The notes: generated from the sequence alone by a model not told the origin. A DNA stretch of 36,257 nucleotides from Candidatus Peribacteraceae bacterium (GCA_021734705.1 JAIPIJ010000005.1:1-36257), one strand, 5' to 3'; positions 15,069 through 22,111 are shown, counted from the first letter of the stretch. A program made the numbers and translations.

Positions 15069-16229
15069 GTGAAAATAATTGTTGATTTGCGCGCGCTCGC
15101 TGGCGATCAGATTTCCGGCGTCAAAATCTATCTCACGAATTTACTTTCCGAGATCTTCCGGCTGGATAAAAAGAATCGCTATTTCTTATGGTTTAATTCT
15201 GCGACTGAGAATTTCCCCAAACTCGCAGTCCCCCACTCACCACGCTTCAAAAAAATTCACACGCGCTTTTCGAACCGAATACTAAATCTCAAATTAGGTT
15301 TCTCGAGTTCTCCCCCACTGGATGAATTAATCCTGAGTACTGAAGATCGTCGTGAAAAGATTGATCTTTTTTGGTTGCCGGATCCGCGTCCAGTCGCGCT
15401 TTCGTCTGATTGTCGCCTCGTGGCGACGATCCACGATCTATCGCCTGTACGCTTCCCACGTTTTTTTTCGTCGAAAACACGACTGTGGCATCGTTTCCTA
15501 AATCCTCATAGGATCGCTAAGTCAGCTGATCGGATTATCGCAGTTTCAGATTTCACCAAATCCGAGCTGGAAAAATATTGGGCGATTCCGAAAGCAAAAA
15601 TTTCTGTCACGCCGCTAGCCGCCAAGCTTTCCACTAAACGAGTTCTGCCAAAGAATTTACCGAAAAGATTTATCCTCGCCCTGTCCACGCTGGAGCCGCG
15701 CAAGAATTTAAAAACACTAGTGCACGCTTTTCAGGAATACCGGCAGGAAAATCCAGATAGCGCCGAGCTAGTTTTGGCGGGAGATTTTGACCGCAAGATT
15801 TTCGCTGATCCGGGGATCATGAAGCATGAAGCAGGTAACATGAAGCATGAAACAAGCAGCATGCAGCAAGGGGTTCATTTCCTGGGCAAAGTTTCTGAAA
15901 CAGAGAAAGCAGCTCTATTTTCTGCGGCGGAAGTTTTTTGTTTCCCTTCGATTTATGAAGGTTTCGGTCTGCCTCCGCTCGAAGCGGCTGCCGCGGGTAC
16001 ACCAGTCTTGGCTGCCGATATTCCCCCGCTCCGAGAAGTTCTCGGTAACGCTGCTAAATTCATCCCGCCGAACAATGTCGACGCTTGGCGCATTGCCCTA
16101 GTCAAAATTCTTAGTGATAAAAAGCTCCAGAAAAAAATGTCTGCCGCCGGCAAACGGCGCGCCAGTGAATTCAGCTGGGAAAAAACTGCCCAGAAAACAC
16201 TCGCCGCTTTCGAGGATGCGGTAAAATAA
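15069..16229 (+). CDS. GT4-family glycosyltransferase
   Basis: A 386-residue GT-B enzyme, likely transferring sugar from a nucleotide donor to a cell-surface glycan or lipid. The N-terminal acceptor domain has ATIHDLSPVRFP and IIAVSDFTKSELEKYW. The C-terminal donor domain has FILALSTLEPRKNL and the E(x7)E motif in YEGFGLPPLEAAAAGTPVLA. Acceptor and sugar are unknown. Start is GTG at 15069. Residues ~250-267 (MKHEAGNMKHETSSMQQ) are encoded by a heptanucleotide repeat array and look like an insertion in a surface loop between the two conserved blocks. Confidence 0.9.
   Translation: MKIIVDLRALAGDQISGVKIYLTNLLSEIFRLDKKNRYFLWFNSATENFPKLAVPHSPRFKKIHTRFSNRILNLKLGFSSSPPLDELILSTEDRREKIDLFWLPDPRPVALSSDCRLVATIHDLSPVRFPRFFSSKTRLWHRFLNPHRIAKSADRIIAVSDFTKSELEKYWAIPKAKISVTPLAAKLSTKRVLPKNLPKRFILALSTLEPRKNLKTLVHAFQEYRQENPDSAELVLAGDFDRKIFADPGIMKHEAGNMKHETSSMQQGVHFLGKVSETEKAALFSAAEVFCFPSIYEGFGLPPLEAAAAGTPVLAADIPPLREVLGNAAKFIPPNNVDAWRIALVKILSDKKLQKKMSAAGKRRASEFSWEKTAQKTLAAFEDAVK
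15818..15866. repeat. Heptanucleotide tandem repeat array inside a gene, 7 units
   Basis: Units are CATGAAG, CATGAAG, CAGGTAA, CATGAAG, CATGAAA, CAAGCAG and CATGCAG. It is translated in frame within the glycosyltransferase. The same CATGAAA unit appears in the lysY-lysZ spacer (20326-20360). Confidence 0.85.
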
Positions 16230-16236
16230 GCAAGTC

Positions 16237-16268
16237 CGTTAACCTACCACCTAGGTGGTAGGTTAACG
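16237..16268. repeat. Perfect 32-bp palindrome between glycosyltransferase and proA
   Basis: The half-site is CGTTAACCTACCACCT followed by its exact reverse complement with no spacer. It sits 7 nt after the glycosyltransferase stop and 15 nt before the proA ATG. As RNA it would form a strong hairpin but no U-tract follows. The CCACCTAGGTGG centre resembles the CCGCCTAGGCGG centre of the palindromes near rplD. Confidence 0.85.
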
Positions 16269-16283
16269 CGATTGTTCAGACAG

Positions 16284-17507
16284 ATGAATCTCACGAAACA
16301 ACTTGCCGAAGCTAAGAAAAGTTCGCGTACACTCGCTACTTTGACGACAGCGGAGAAAAACGCGGCGCTGAAAAAGATCGCCATTGCGCTCATTCGCTCT
16401 GCTGCGAAGATTGAGGCCGCGAATAAAAGGGATTTACAGAAAATTTCTGCCGATAAGTTTGACCGATTGAAGTTTGATCGAGCGCGGATTCAAGACTCCG
16501 CCAAAGAAGTTCGCAAAGTTGCCGCTTTGCCTGATCCGGTTGGCCGAGTTCTACAGATTGCTAAACCGCGTTCAAAATTTTCACTCAAACGAGTTTCGGT
16601 TCCGCTCGGCGTCGTCGCGATGATTTACGAGTCGCGTCCGAATGTGACAGTCGACGCGATTACGTTAGCGCTGAAGAGTGGTAATGCAATCGTGTTGCGC
16701 GGTTCGGCCGATGCGCTGAATTCGAATCGAGCAATTGTTAAAGTTATTCGCGATAGCCTGAAAACTACGAAAGTCCCAGTTGGCGCGATTCAGTTTCTCG
16801 ATTCACCTGATCGCAAGATCGTCGGCCAGCTACTGAAGGCCCGTGAATTTATCGATCTTGTAATCCCCCGCGGCGGCCGTGGTTTGATCGATTTCGTCGC
16901 GCAGAATTCCCAGATTCCGACGATTGAGACGGGCGCGAGCGTGGTCCATCTTTTTGCGGATGCGCGGATTCGCGATCTAGACAAAGCGGTGAAGATTATC
17001 GTGAATTCCAAAACACGGCGCACGGCGATTTGTAACGCACTTGATACTTTGCTCGTGCACCGGAAAATTGAAAAGAAACTGCTCGCCAAACTTCTGCCGG
17101 AGCTGGCAAAGCACTGTGTAAAAATTCACCGTGGTGCCAAGGCCCAGTTTGACCGCGAGTGGTTATCGCTCGATCTAAATTTGAAGGTCGTAAAAAATCT
17201 TGATGCAGCTCTAGCTCACATCCAAAAGCATTCTCTCGGGCACACAGAGGCGATTATTTCGGATGATCAGAAAACGTGTGAGAAATTCTTACAGTACGTG
17301 GATGGCGCCTGTGTGTACTCCAATCTGTCGACGCAGTTTAGTGACGGCGGCGAATTCGGACTCGGTGCGGAAATCGGCATCTCCACCCAAAAAATGCACG
17401 CCCGGGGTCCTTTCGCGCTGGAAGCATTGACTAGCTACAAATGGGTTGGCCGCGGACACGGTGAAATTCGTGGCGGCGCAGGGAAACCACCGAGTTGTTC
17501 AATTTGA
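16284..17507 (+). CDS. proA: Gamma-glutamyl phosphate reductase
   Basis: Reduces gamma-glutamyl phosphate to glutamate semialdehyde in proline synthesis. The 407-residue length is normal. Family motifs are VPLGVVAMIYESRPNVTVDA, LRGSADALNSNRAIV, IPRGGRGLIDFV and IETGASVVHLF. The catalytic Cys is Cys250 in AICNALDTLLVH, and the C-terminal STQFSDGGEFGLGAEIGIST matches the family. I chose ATG at 16284 over a TTG at 16272 because family members start near this Met. proB (glutamate 5-kinase) is not adjacent. Transcription could read through the palindrome from the glycosyltransferase gene. Confidence 0.95.
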   Translation: MNLTKQLAEAKKSSRTLATLTTAEKNAALKKIAIALIRSAAKIEAANKRDLQKISADKFDRLKFDRARIQDSAKEVRKVAALPDPVGRVLQIAKPRSKFSLKRVSVPLGVVAMIYESRPNVTVDAITLALKSGNAIVLRGSADALNSNRAIVKVIRDSLKTTKVPVGAIQFLDSPDRKIVGQLLKAREFIDLVIPRGGRGLIDFVAQNSQIPTIETGASVVHLFADARIRDLDKAVKIIVNSKTRRTAICNALDTLLVHRKIEKKLLAKLLPELAKHCVKIHRGAKAQFDREWLSLDLNLKVVKNLDAALAHIQKHSLGHTEAIISDDQKTCEKFLQYVDGACVYSNLSTQFSDGGEFGLGAEIGISTQKMHARGPFALEALTSYKWVGRGHGEIRGGAGKPPSCSI

Positions 17508-17546
17508 TTTTTATTTAAAAGTTCTCCAATTGCCTCCTTCTTCTGA

Positions 17547-17569
17547 TTCAACCCGAGGGGTTGAGATGA
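17547..17569. repeat. CAACCC-GAG-GGGTTG hairpin repeat, copy 1
   Basis: TCAACCC, GAG, GGGTTGA: a 7-bp stem with a 3-nt loop. A 23-bp stretch including the trailing GATGA is identical to copy 2, 82 bp away. It lies in the 172-bp spacer between convergent proA and msrB. Confidence 0.75.
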
Positions 17570-17628
17570 GTTGAGGTTTAAAAAATTTCCCTTGTCACTT
17601 TCTTAATCATGGTTTACCAGAGTAATTA

Positions 17629-17651
17629 TTCAACCCGAGGGGTTGAGATGA
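17629..17651. repeat. CAACCC-GAG-GGGTTG hairpin repeat, copy 2
   Basis: Identical over 23 bp to copy 1. Read on the minus strand it lies about 30 nt beyond the msrB stop and may end msrBA transcripts, although only a weak A/T stretch follows. Confidence 0.75.
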
Positions 17652-17679
17652 TGGCTTTAGCTAGGTCTAATGCTTGCTA

Positions 17680-18057
17680 TTACTTTTTACTTTTGTTTAA
17701 AAGTAAACAGACTGAATTAATGCAGTAGCGTTTACCGCCTTTTTCCTGCGGGCCGTCGTCGAAAACGTGGCCGAGATGCGCGCCACAATTTTTGCAGGTA
17801 ACTTCCGTGCGGCGCATTCCGTGGCTAGTATCTTCTTTCAATGTTATATTCTCGCGATTTATCGGCTCGGTGAAGCTCGGCCAGCCGGTTCCCGAATCGA
17901 ATTTAGTATCGGAAGTAAAAAGTTCATGGCCACAAACCGCGCATTCATAAACGCCCTTTTCGTGCGAGTCCCAATATTTCCCAGTAAAGGGAGACTCAGT
18001 CCCACCCTCTCGAGCGACGTGCCGCAGTTGCGGATCGAGTTTGTCATCTTTCTGCAT
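17680..18057 (-). CDS. msrB: Peptide-methionine (R)-S-oxide reductase
   Basis: Repairs the R epimer of methionine sulfoxide in proteins. The 125-residue product has the zinc-binding pairs Cys39/Cys42 and Cys88/Cys91, the substrate motif SGTGWPSF and HLGHVFDDGP, and the catalytic Cys112 in RYCINS. Length and motifs are complete. ATG at 18057 lies 16 nt after the msrA stop, so both enzymes are made from one transcript and together cover both sulfoxide epimers. Confidence 0.97.
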   Translation of the reverse strand: MQKDDKLDPQLRHVAREGGTESPFTGKYWDSHEKGVYECAVCGHELFTSDTKFDSGTGWPSFTEPINRENITLKEDTSHGMRRTEVTCKNCGAHLGHVFDDGPQEKGGKRYCINSVCLLLNKSKK

Positions 18058-18073
18058 AGTGTGGAGTTAAATT

Positions 18074-18613
18074 TTATTTCAAAAGTTCGGCAAAACGTTT
18101 CTTGAATTTCACCAACTTCGGATCAATCACGGCCTGGCAGTAGGGCGCGTCAGAATTTTTTTCGTAATACTCACGGTGGTAATCCTCGGCCGGCCAAAAT
18201 TTTTCGAGGGCTTTGATCTCGGTCACGATTAGTGTCGCGCGAAATTCTCCTGAGTTGGCTTCCGCGATAAATTTTTCGGCGATCTTTTGCTGCTCTTTAG
18301 TTGTCGTCAGAATGGCTGACCGATACTGGGTGCCGACGTCAGCACCTTGGCGGTTTAGCGTGGTCGGATCGTGAGTTGCAAAGAAAACATTTAGTAGGTC
18401 CTCAAATGAAATTTCCTTAGGATTAAATTCAATTCGAATCACTTCTGCGTGACCGGTCTTGCCGCTGCAGACTTCGCGGTAAGTCGGATTTTCCTTCTCG
18501 CCACCAGCATAACCTGGCGCGACAGACTGCACTCCGCGCAAACTGCGGAAGACCGCTTCAGTACACCAGAAACAACCGCCGCCGAAAACCGCGATTTCGG
18601 TTTCCTTTCCCAT
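18074..18613 (-). CDS. msrA: Peptide-methionine (S)-S-oxide reductase
   Basis: Repairs the S epimer of methionine sulfoxide. In the 179-residue product GGGCFWCTEA carries the catalytic Cys14, with Cys17 beside it. GYAGG, YREVCSGKTGHAEV, and the downstream EDYHREYYEKN segment are hallmarks. The ATG at 18613 lies 6 nt after a TAGAAT box, although the unknown 90-residue gene upstream is only 42 nt away and might be co-transcribed. Confidence 0.97.
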   Translation of the reverse strand: MGKETEIAVFGGGCFWCTEAVFRSLRGVQSVAPGYAGGEKENPTYREVCSGKTGHAEVIRIEFNPKEISFEDLLNVFFATHDPTTLNRQGADVGTQYRSAILTTTKEQQKIAEKFIAEANSGEFRATLIVTEIKALEKFWPAEDYHREYYEKNSDAPYCQAVIDPKLVKFKKRFAELLK

Positions 18614-18619
18614 GCCATG

Positions 18620-18625
18620 ATTCTA
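18620..18625 (-). promoter_or_regulatory. -10 box TAGAAT 6 nt before msrA
   Basis: On the minus strand TAGAAT (18625-18620), 6 nt, then ATG at 18613, with a weak TTCCAA 16 nt upstream as -35. Predicts a leaderless msrAB mRNA. Confidence 0.4.
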
Positions 18626-18655
18626 GACTTTTGGCGCTACTTTGGAAAATTCGAA

Positions 18656-18928
18656 CTACTTTTCTCTGACCTTCAGCTTGATATCTCGGCTCAAGACCAA
18701 ACGGCAGTTACGTTCTAGGTAATTTTTGACCGCTCTTGGAATATTGGCTCGCCGGACGTTAGCGACTAGGAAGCCTTCACAGCTGACCTCTTTTAGGTTG
18801 GATTGTTTGACGCCGAGCTCTTTGGCCAGCGCGCCGGCGAAACTAGGCAGCGCCCGGCTGTTCCATTTTTGCTTGATGCTGGCGCCACAGACCCAGACAT
18901 CGACATGAGTATTTTCGAAAGAGGACAT
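18656..18928 (-). CDS. Hypothetical protein, 90 residues
   Basis: Not recognised. A small soluble, basic protein with three cysteines (in VWVCGAS, VSCEGF and RNCRLV) and mixed alpha/beta character. The first two Cys and the length vaguely recall thioredoxin-like [2Fe-2S] ferredoxins, but the four-Cys pattern is incomplete, so this is speculation. It ends 42 nt before msrA on the same strand. ATG at 18928. Confidence 0.6.
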   Translation of the reverse strand: MSSFENTHVDVWVCGASIKQKWNSRALPSFAGALAKELGVKQSNLKEVSCEGFLVANVRRANIPRAVKNYLERNCRLVLSRDIKLKVREK

Positions 18929-18968
18929 GCTTCAGTAAGTGGTTAGGAAATTTTTGTAAAAGCTAAAA

Positions 18969-19187
18969 TTAATTTTGAATAACTTGCCATTCCTCGACGA
19001 TCTCGATTTCCCAATCGATTTCCGAGAGGTCTGCGACTGTGACGATCTCGATCGGATTCAGGTCGCTCACTGTTATATCGAGGCTCTGCACTTCCCCACT
19101 GTTCCAGCAAAATAAAACTCCCGTCACGGAAACTATTCCGAGCGGGAGCAAAACTAATATTTTTTTGAGTGAGTTTTTTTGAAACAT
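18969..19187 (-). CDS. Hypothetical small membrane-anchored or secreted protein, 72 residues
   Basis: Not recognised. It begins MFQKNSLKK and continues with a hydrophobic segment (about residues 10-28), then an acidic tail of ~40 residues alternating Ile/Val with Asp/Glu, ending in EEWQVIQN. This fits a single-pass protein with its tail outside, or a signal peptide with a short secreted peptide. A good promoter lies upstream, which supports a real gene. Confidence 0.55.
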   Translation of the reverse strand: MFQKNSLKKILVLLPLGIVSVTGVLFCWNSGEVQSLDITVSDLNPIEIVTVADLSEIDWEIEIVEEWQVIQN

Positions 19188-19223
19188 ATTTTGGTGTTTA
19201 GTTTTAGGAAAAGACCGCGCGAC

Positions 19224-19251
19224 ATTTTACTTATTTTCGAAAAAAAGTCAA
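19224..19251 (-). promoter_or_regulatory. Promoter of the 72-residue hypothetical gene
   Basis: On the minus strand TTGACT (19251-19246), 16 nt, TAAAAT (19229-19224), giving a leader of ~30 nt to the ATG at 19187. Confidence 0.65.
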
Positions 19252-19279
19252 GGCTCTTTTCAAAAGACTTTTTCCAGTT

Positions 19280-19285
19280 TAAAAT
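19280..19285 (+). promoter_or_regulatory. -10 box TAAAAT 6 nt before lysY
   Basis: TAAAAT, 6 nt (CAGTTT), then ATG at 19292; no strong -35 is visible. Predicts a leaderless lysY mRNA. Confidence 0.45.
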
Positions 19286-19291
19286 CAGTTT

Positions 19292-20323
19292 ATGTCCAAG
19301 CAACTTTCTGTGGCCGTTATCGGTGCGTCCGGTTATGTCGGAGGAGAGCTGACGCGCTTACTGCTCGGCCATCCGAATTTCGAAATCAAGTTCGCGACGA
19401 GTGAGAGTTTCGCTGGCAAACTAATCTCGAAAGTTCATCCGAACTTGCGGGGCGCGACAGATCTGAAATTCAGCAAGATTTCCGAAGTCAAAAAAGTTGA
19501 TATCGTCTTCGCCTGTCTCCCCCACGGTTCACTCGCAACCAAAATTTCTGAAATCGAAAAACTTGGCGACATCATTATCGACTCGTCCGCTGATTTCCGA
19601 TTCCGGGATTCCGCTGACTTCGCTAAATGGTATGAGGGTTCCCCTGCGGCCGACGCGAGTAAATGGGTTTACGGGCTGCCGGAAATTCACCGGGAGGAAA
19701 TTAAAAAATCTAAACGGATTGCGGTGCCGGGCTGTACTGCGACGGCCGCGATTCTCGCCTTACTGCCTTTGGTGGATGTTGTCGAAAAATCAAAAATTAT
19801 TTTTGATCTTAAGGTTGCTTCATCAGGTTCTGGCAATAAACCAAATCTGGGTAGCCACCATCCCGAGCGGGCCGGAGTGCTGCGAAGTTACAAACTTTCC
19901 GGACACCGACACACTGGCGAAGTTATTCAAGAGCTTGGCCTTCCGGACGTACCAGGTTACTCGATCACTTCGACTCCAGAAGTGCGTGGGATTGTCTGCC
20001 ACGCGCACGCTTTTCTAAATTCCGATCTGACCGACAAAGAAATCTGGAAGCTTTTCCGAGAAAAATATTCCGCCGAGCCTTTCGTCCGGATAGTGAAAGA
20101 AGCCGCTGGTATCCACGCGCTTCCGGAAGCGAAGATTTTATCTGGTACGAATTTCTGCGATGTTGGCTGGGAACTTGACGGTAACTCAAATCGGATTGTC
20201 GCGGTTTCCGCACTGGATAATCTCGGCAAAGGAGCAGCCGGTGCATCGGTGCAGTGTGCGAACCTAGTCTGTGGTTTTGAAGAAAAAGCCGGGCTGGAAT
20301 TTCTCGGTCTTCACCCAGCTTAA
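19292..20323 (+). CDS. lysY: LysY/ArgC-type [LysW]-aminoadipyl/glutamyl phosphate reductase
   Basis: A 343-residue semialdehyde dehydrogenase of the ArgC superfamily. The NADP motif GASGYVGGELTRLL (residues ~11-24) and the catalytic Cys148 in AVPGCTATAA are present. The SHHPERAG segment followed by SGHRHTGEV is typical of LysY, which acts on LysW-bound substrates, rather than classical ArgC. With lysZ next door this supports the LysW-carrier route to lysine or ornithine/arginine. Which amino acid is made cannot be told. A heptad repeat separates it from lysZ by 48 nt. Confidence 0.85.
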   Translation: MSKQLSVAVIGASGYVGGELTRLLLGHPNFEIKFATSESFAGKLISKVHPNLRGATDLKFSKISEVKKVDIVFACLPHGSLATKISEIEKLGDIIIDSSADFRFRDSADFAKWYEGSPAADASKWVYGLPEIHREEIKKSKRIAVPGCTATAAILALLPLVDVVEKSKIIFDLKVASSGSGNKPNLGSHHPERAGVLRSYKLSGHRHTGEVIQELGLPDVPGYSITSTPEVRGIVCHAHAFLNSDLTDKEIWKLFREKYSAEPFVRIVKEAAGIHALPEAKILSGTNFCDVGWELDGNSNRIVAVSALDNLGKGAAGASVQCANLVCGFEEKAGLEFLGLHPA

Positions 20324-20325
20324 TT

Positions 20326-20360
20326 CATGAAACATGAAACATAGAGCACGTAACATATTA
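20326..20360. repeat. Heptanucleotide tandem repeat array, 5 units
   Basis: Units are CATGAAA, CATGAAA, CATAGAG, CACGTAA and CATATTA. It fills the lysY-lysZ spacer, and its last unit leads into the TATAAT box of lysZ. Confidence 0.8.
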
Positions 20361-20364
20361 TAAT
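20359..20364 (+). promoter_or_regulatory. -10 box TATAAT 7 nt before lysZ
   Basis: Perfect TATAAT, 7 nt, then ATG at 20372. There is no good -35. It is built partly from the heptad repeat. Confidence 0.4.
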
Positions 20365-20371
20365 TTTTTAA

Positions 20372-21169
20372 ATGCTGTTAGTTTTGAAATTCGGTGGCGG
20401 CGAAGGAATCGATTTAGAGTCTCTTTCGAAAAACGTGGCGAAACTTCAAAATTCTGATACAAAGATTGTGGTTGTTGTTGGCGCAAACGCTGAGCTTAGC
20501 CGTGTGCAAAAAGAACGCGGCATTGAGCCGAAAATGATTACGAGCGAGCGTGGTGAGAAATCGCGCTGGACGGATGAGGCGACACTGGGACTCTTGAAAG
20601 AAGTTTATGGCGACACTGCGGAGAAAGTTGCCGATGAAATCAATAAGTCCGGCGGTACTGCGTTGGGCCAGATTGCTTCGCAGGATAATTTAGTCATCGC
20701 GAAACAGCACGGACGGATGCGGATTGTCGAAGATGGGAAAGTGAAAGTAGTTGACGGTGATCTCACAGGCTCAATTGAAAAAGTTGCTGCCGAGAAAATT
20801 TCTAAGATTCTTGATTCTAAAAAAATACTCGTATTGGCTCCGCCGGCAGCTACGGAAGCTGGTGCTGAGGTTAATGTAGATGGCGACAAGATTGCGGCTA
20901 AGGTTGCGGTTGAATTAAAAACGGATAAATTAATTTTTTTCGCGAATACTCCTGGCTTGCTGGAAAACGTTGCAGACGAATCAAGCTTGATTCGGGAAAT
21001 TCCGATTGCGCAGGCTGACGAATTTGCGGTCGGACGCATGAAAAAGAAAATTCTCTCAGCCAAGCGTGCGATTGAGGCTGGTGTCGGTGAAGTGATTTTC
21101 GCCGACGGGAGACTTGCCGAAAATCCGATTGACGCGGCGCTTTCCGGTAACGGTACGCGTGTGTTTTGA
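20372..21169 (+). CDS. lysZ: LysZ-type [LysW]-aminoadipate/glutamate kinase
   Basis: A 265-residue amino-acid kinase that phosphorylates the side-chain carboxylate of LysW-bound aminoadipate or glutamate. The match to LysZ is close along its length: KFGGGEGID at the start, SRWTDEATLGLLKEVYGD, GKVKVVDGDLTGS, VLAPPA with an NVDGDKIAAKVA block, NTPGLL, GRMKKKILSAKRAIEAGV and a C-terminal NPIDAALSGNGTRV. Classical ArgB fits less well. The promoter of rpsJ overlaps its last codons. No lysW, lysX or lysJ gene is in the window. Confidence 0.87.
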   Translation: MLLVLKFGGGEGIDLESLSKNVAKLQNSDTKIVVVVGANAELSRVQKERGIEPKMITSERGEKSRWTDEATLGLLKEVYGDTAEKVADEINKSGGTALGQIASQDNLVIAKQHGRMRIVEDGKVKVVDGDLTGSIEKVAAEKISKILDSKKILVLAPPAATEAGAEVNVDGDKIAAKVAVELKTDKLIFFANTPGLLENVADESSLIREIPIAQADEFAVGRMKKKILSAKRAIEAGVGEVIFADGRLAENPIDAALSGNGTRVF

Positions 21170-21193
21170 TTTTCCTAAAAAATTCATTAAAAT
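21166..21193 (+). promoter_or_regulatory. Promoter of the S10 ribosomal-protein operon
   Basis: TTGATT (21166-21171), 16 nt, TAAAAT (21188-21193). The -35 overlaps the end of lysZ. Start expected near 21200, giving a ~20-nt leader to the rpsJ ATG at 21221. Confidence 0.65.
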
Positions 21194-21220
21194 CTCGCGG
21201 CTAATTTTAATTCCCCCAAA

Positions 21221-21583
21221 ATGGAAGCCACCAAAGCGAAAACTTCGAAAGCTACGAAAAAATCTTTATCCGAAAGTAAACCGTCAATTCGGATTGTAGT
21301 GCGTGCTTTTGACCACCGGATTGTCGATGAAGCGACGAAGACTATCATTGATACAGCCGAACGCTCCGGTGCAGTGATCTCCGGTCCGATTCCGATGCCG
21401 ACTAAGAAAGAAATCTTTACAGTCAATCGCGCGACTTTCAAACACAAGACTGCTAAAGAGCAATTTGAAATGCGCACGCACAAGCGTTTGATTGACATCA
21501 AAGAGTCCACTCCAAATACGGTTACCTCGCTGCAGAATCTGACTCTCCCGAGTGGCGTGGATGTCGAGATTAAAATGGCGTAA
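21221..21583 (+). CDS. rpsJ: Ribosomal protein S10
   Basis: The 30S-subunit S10 protein, first gene of the operon. The core (IRIVVRAFDHRIVDEATK, then GPIPMPTKKEIFTV and the MRTHKRLIDI motif) is typical. It has an extra Lys/Ser-rich N-terminus of ~18 residues (120 aa against ~102 in E. coli). ATG at 21221 follows CCCCCAAA. Two nt separate its stop from the next small gene. Confidence 0.97.
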   Translation: MEATKAKTSKATKKSLSESKPSIRIVVRAFDHRIVDEATKTIIDTAERSGAVISGPIPMPTKKEIFTVNRATFKHKTAKEQFEMRTHKRLIDIKESTPNTVTSLQNLTLPSGVDVEIKMA

Positions 21584-21585
21584 AA

Positions 21586-21813
21586 ATGGCAGTTGATATT
21601 GAACTTAAAAAATTCGGCGTTTTGAGAATGAGACCGGGACCGGTTGTTTCGAAGGTCGCGGAAATTTGTGGTGCTCCGGCACACGTTGAAGGAAGAACAA
21701 TTCGTGTTGAAACAGAAAAAACTCCGGCAGAAGTTCAAGCAGAATTAACACGAATGGAATTGAGTCAGCTGCTTCCCGGCGGAATCGAGATTGTCGTCAA
21801 AAAGGCGGCGTAA
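21586..21813 (+). CDS. Hypothetical 75-residue protein between S10 and L3
   Basis: Not recognised. A compact soluble alpha/beta protein (GVLRMRPGPVVSKVAEICGA, RTIRVETEKTPAEVQAEL, ELSQLLPGGIEIVVKKA). Its start lies 2 nt after the rpsJ stop in TAAAAATG, so it is co-expressed with S10. The position suggests a ribosome-linked role, but that is inference. Base composition matches its neighbours, supporting a genuine gene. Confidence 0.7.
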   Translation: MAVDIELKKFGVLRMRPGPVVSKVAEICGAPAHVEGRTIRVETEKTPAEVQAELTRMELSQLLPGGIEIVVKKAA

Positions 21814-21864
21814 TTTGCTAAAAATAAAATTGGGTGGCAAAATGCGAATCTTAATTTTTTTAAA

Positions 21865-22076
21865 ATGTCAGATAAAATTTTTCCCACGAGATAGATCCTT
21901 TTGGGCCAGAAGCACTTAGCCCTCTTGTTACGCAAAGAATAAAAACGAGAGCTGATCTTCATGGACTTCCTGGAGAAGTCAGTGATCGTGCTGGTGTACC
22001 AGCTCATCTAACACCGGGAGCCTTCATTGTGGCGGACGATCAAGCTAAACTCCGTCGTTCCGAAGAACAATCCTAA
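21865..22076 (+). pseudogene. Frameshifted small ORF, ~70 codons
   Basis: ATG at 21865 follows TTTTTTTAAA, like neighbouring starts, and reads MSDKIF before a stop at 21892. In the -1 frame an open stretch continues to TAA at 22074-22076 (SHEIDPFGPEALSPLVTQR, then KTRADLHGLPGEVSDRAG, ending RRSEEQS). A single extra base in the A4/T5/C3 run at 21874-21885 would join them into a ~70-residue protein. So it may be a decayed gene, a sequencing or assembly deletion, or a -1 frameshift product. The tail has no good start codon of its own. Rich AGA/CTT/GGA/CCT usage differs from the flanking genes. Confidence 0.45.
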
Positions 22077-22083
22077 AAAAGAT

Positions 22084-22111
22084 TTGCATTTCCAAAAAGT
22101 TTGTGTAGAAT
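22084..22111 (+). promoter_or_regulatory. Internal promoter upstream of rplC
   Basis: TTGCAT (22084-22089), 16 nt, TAGAAT (22106-22111). Transcription would start near 22118 and produce a ~150-nt leader before the L3 start, the longest leader in the window. Confidence 0.5.

Noticed and set aside
18969-19187. Possible LysW carrier for the adjacent lysY-lysZ
   Set aside because: The tail is acidic and contains a DWE, but there is no zinc-finger CxxC pair and the N-terminus is hydrophobic.
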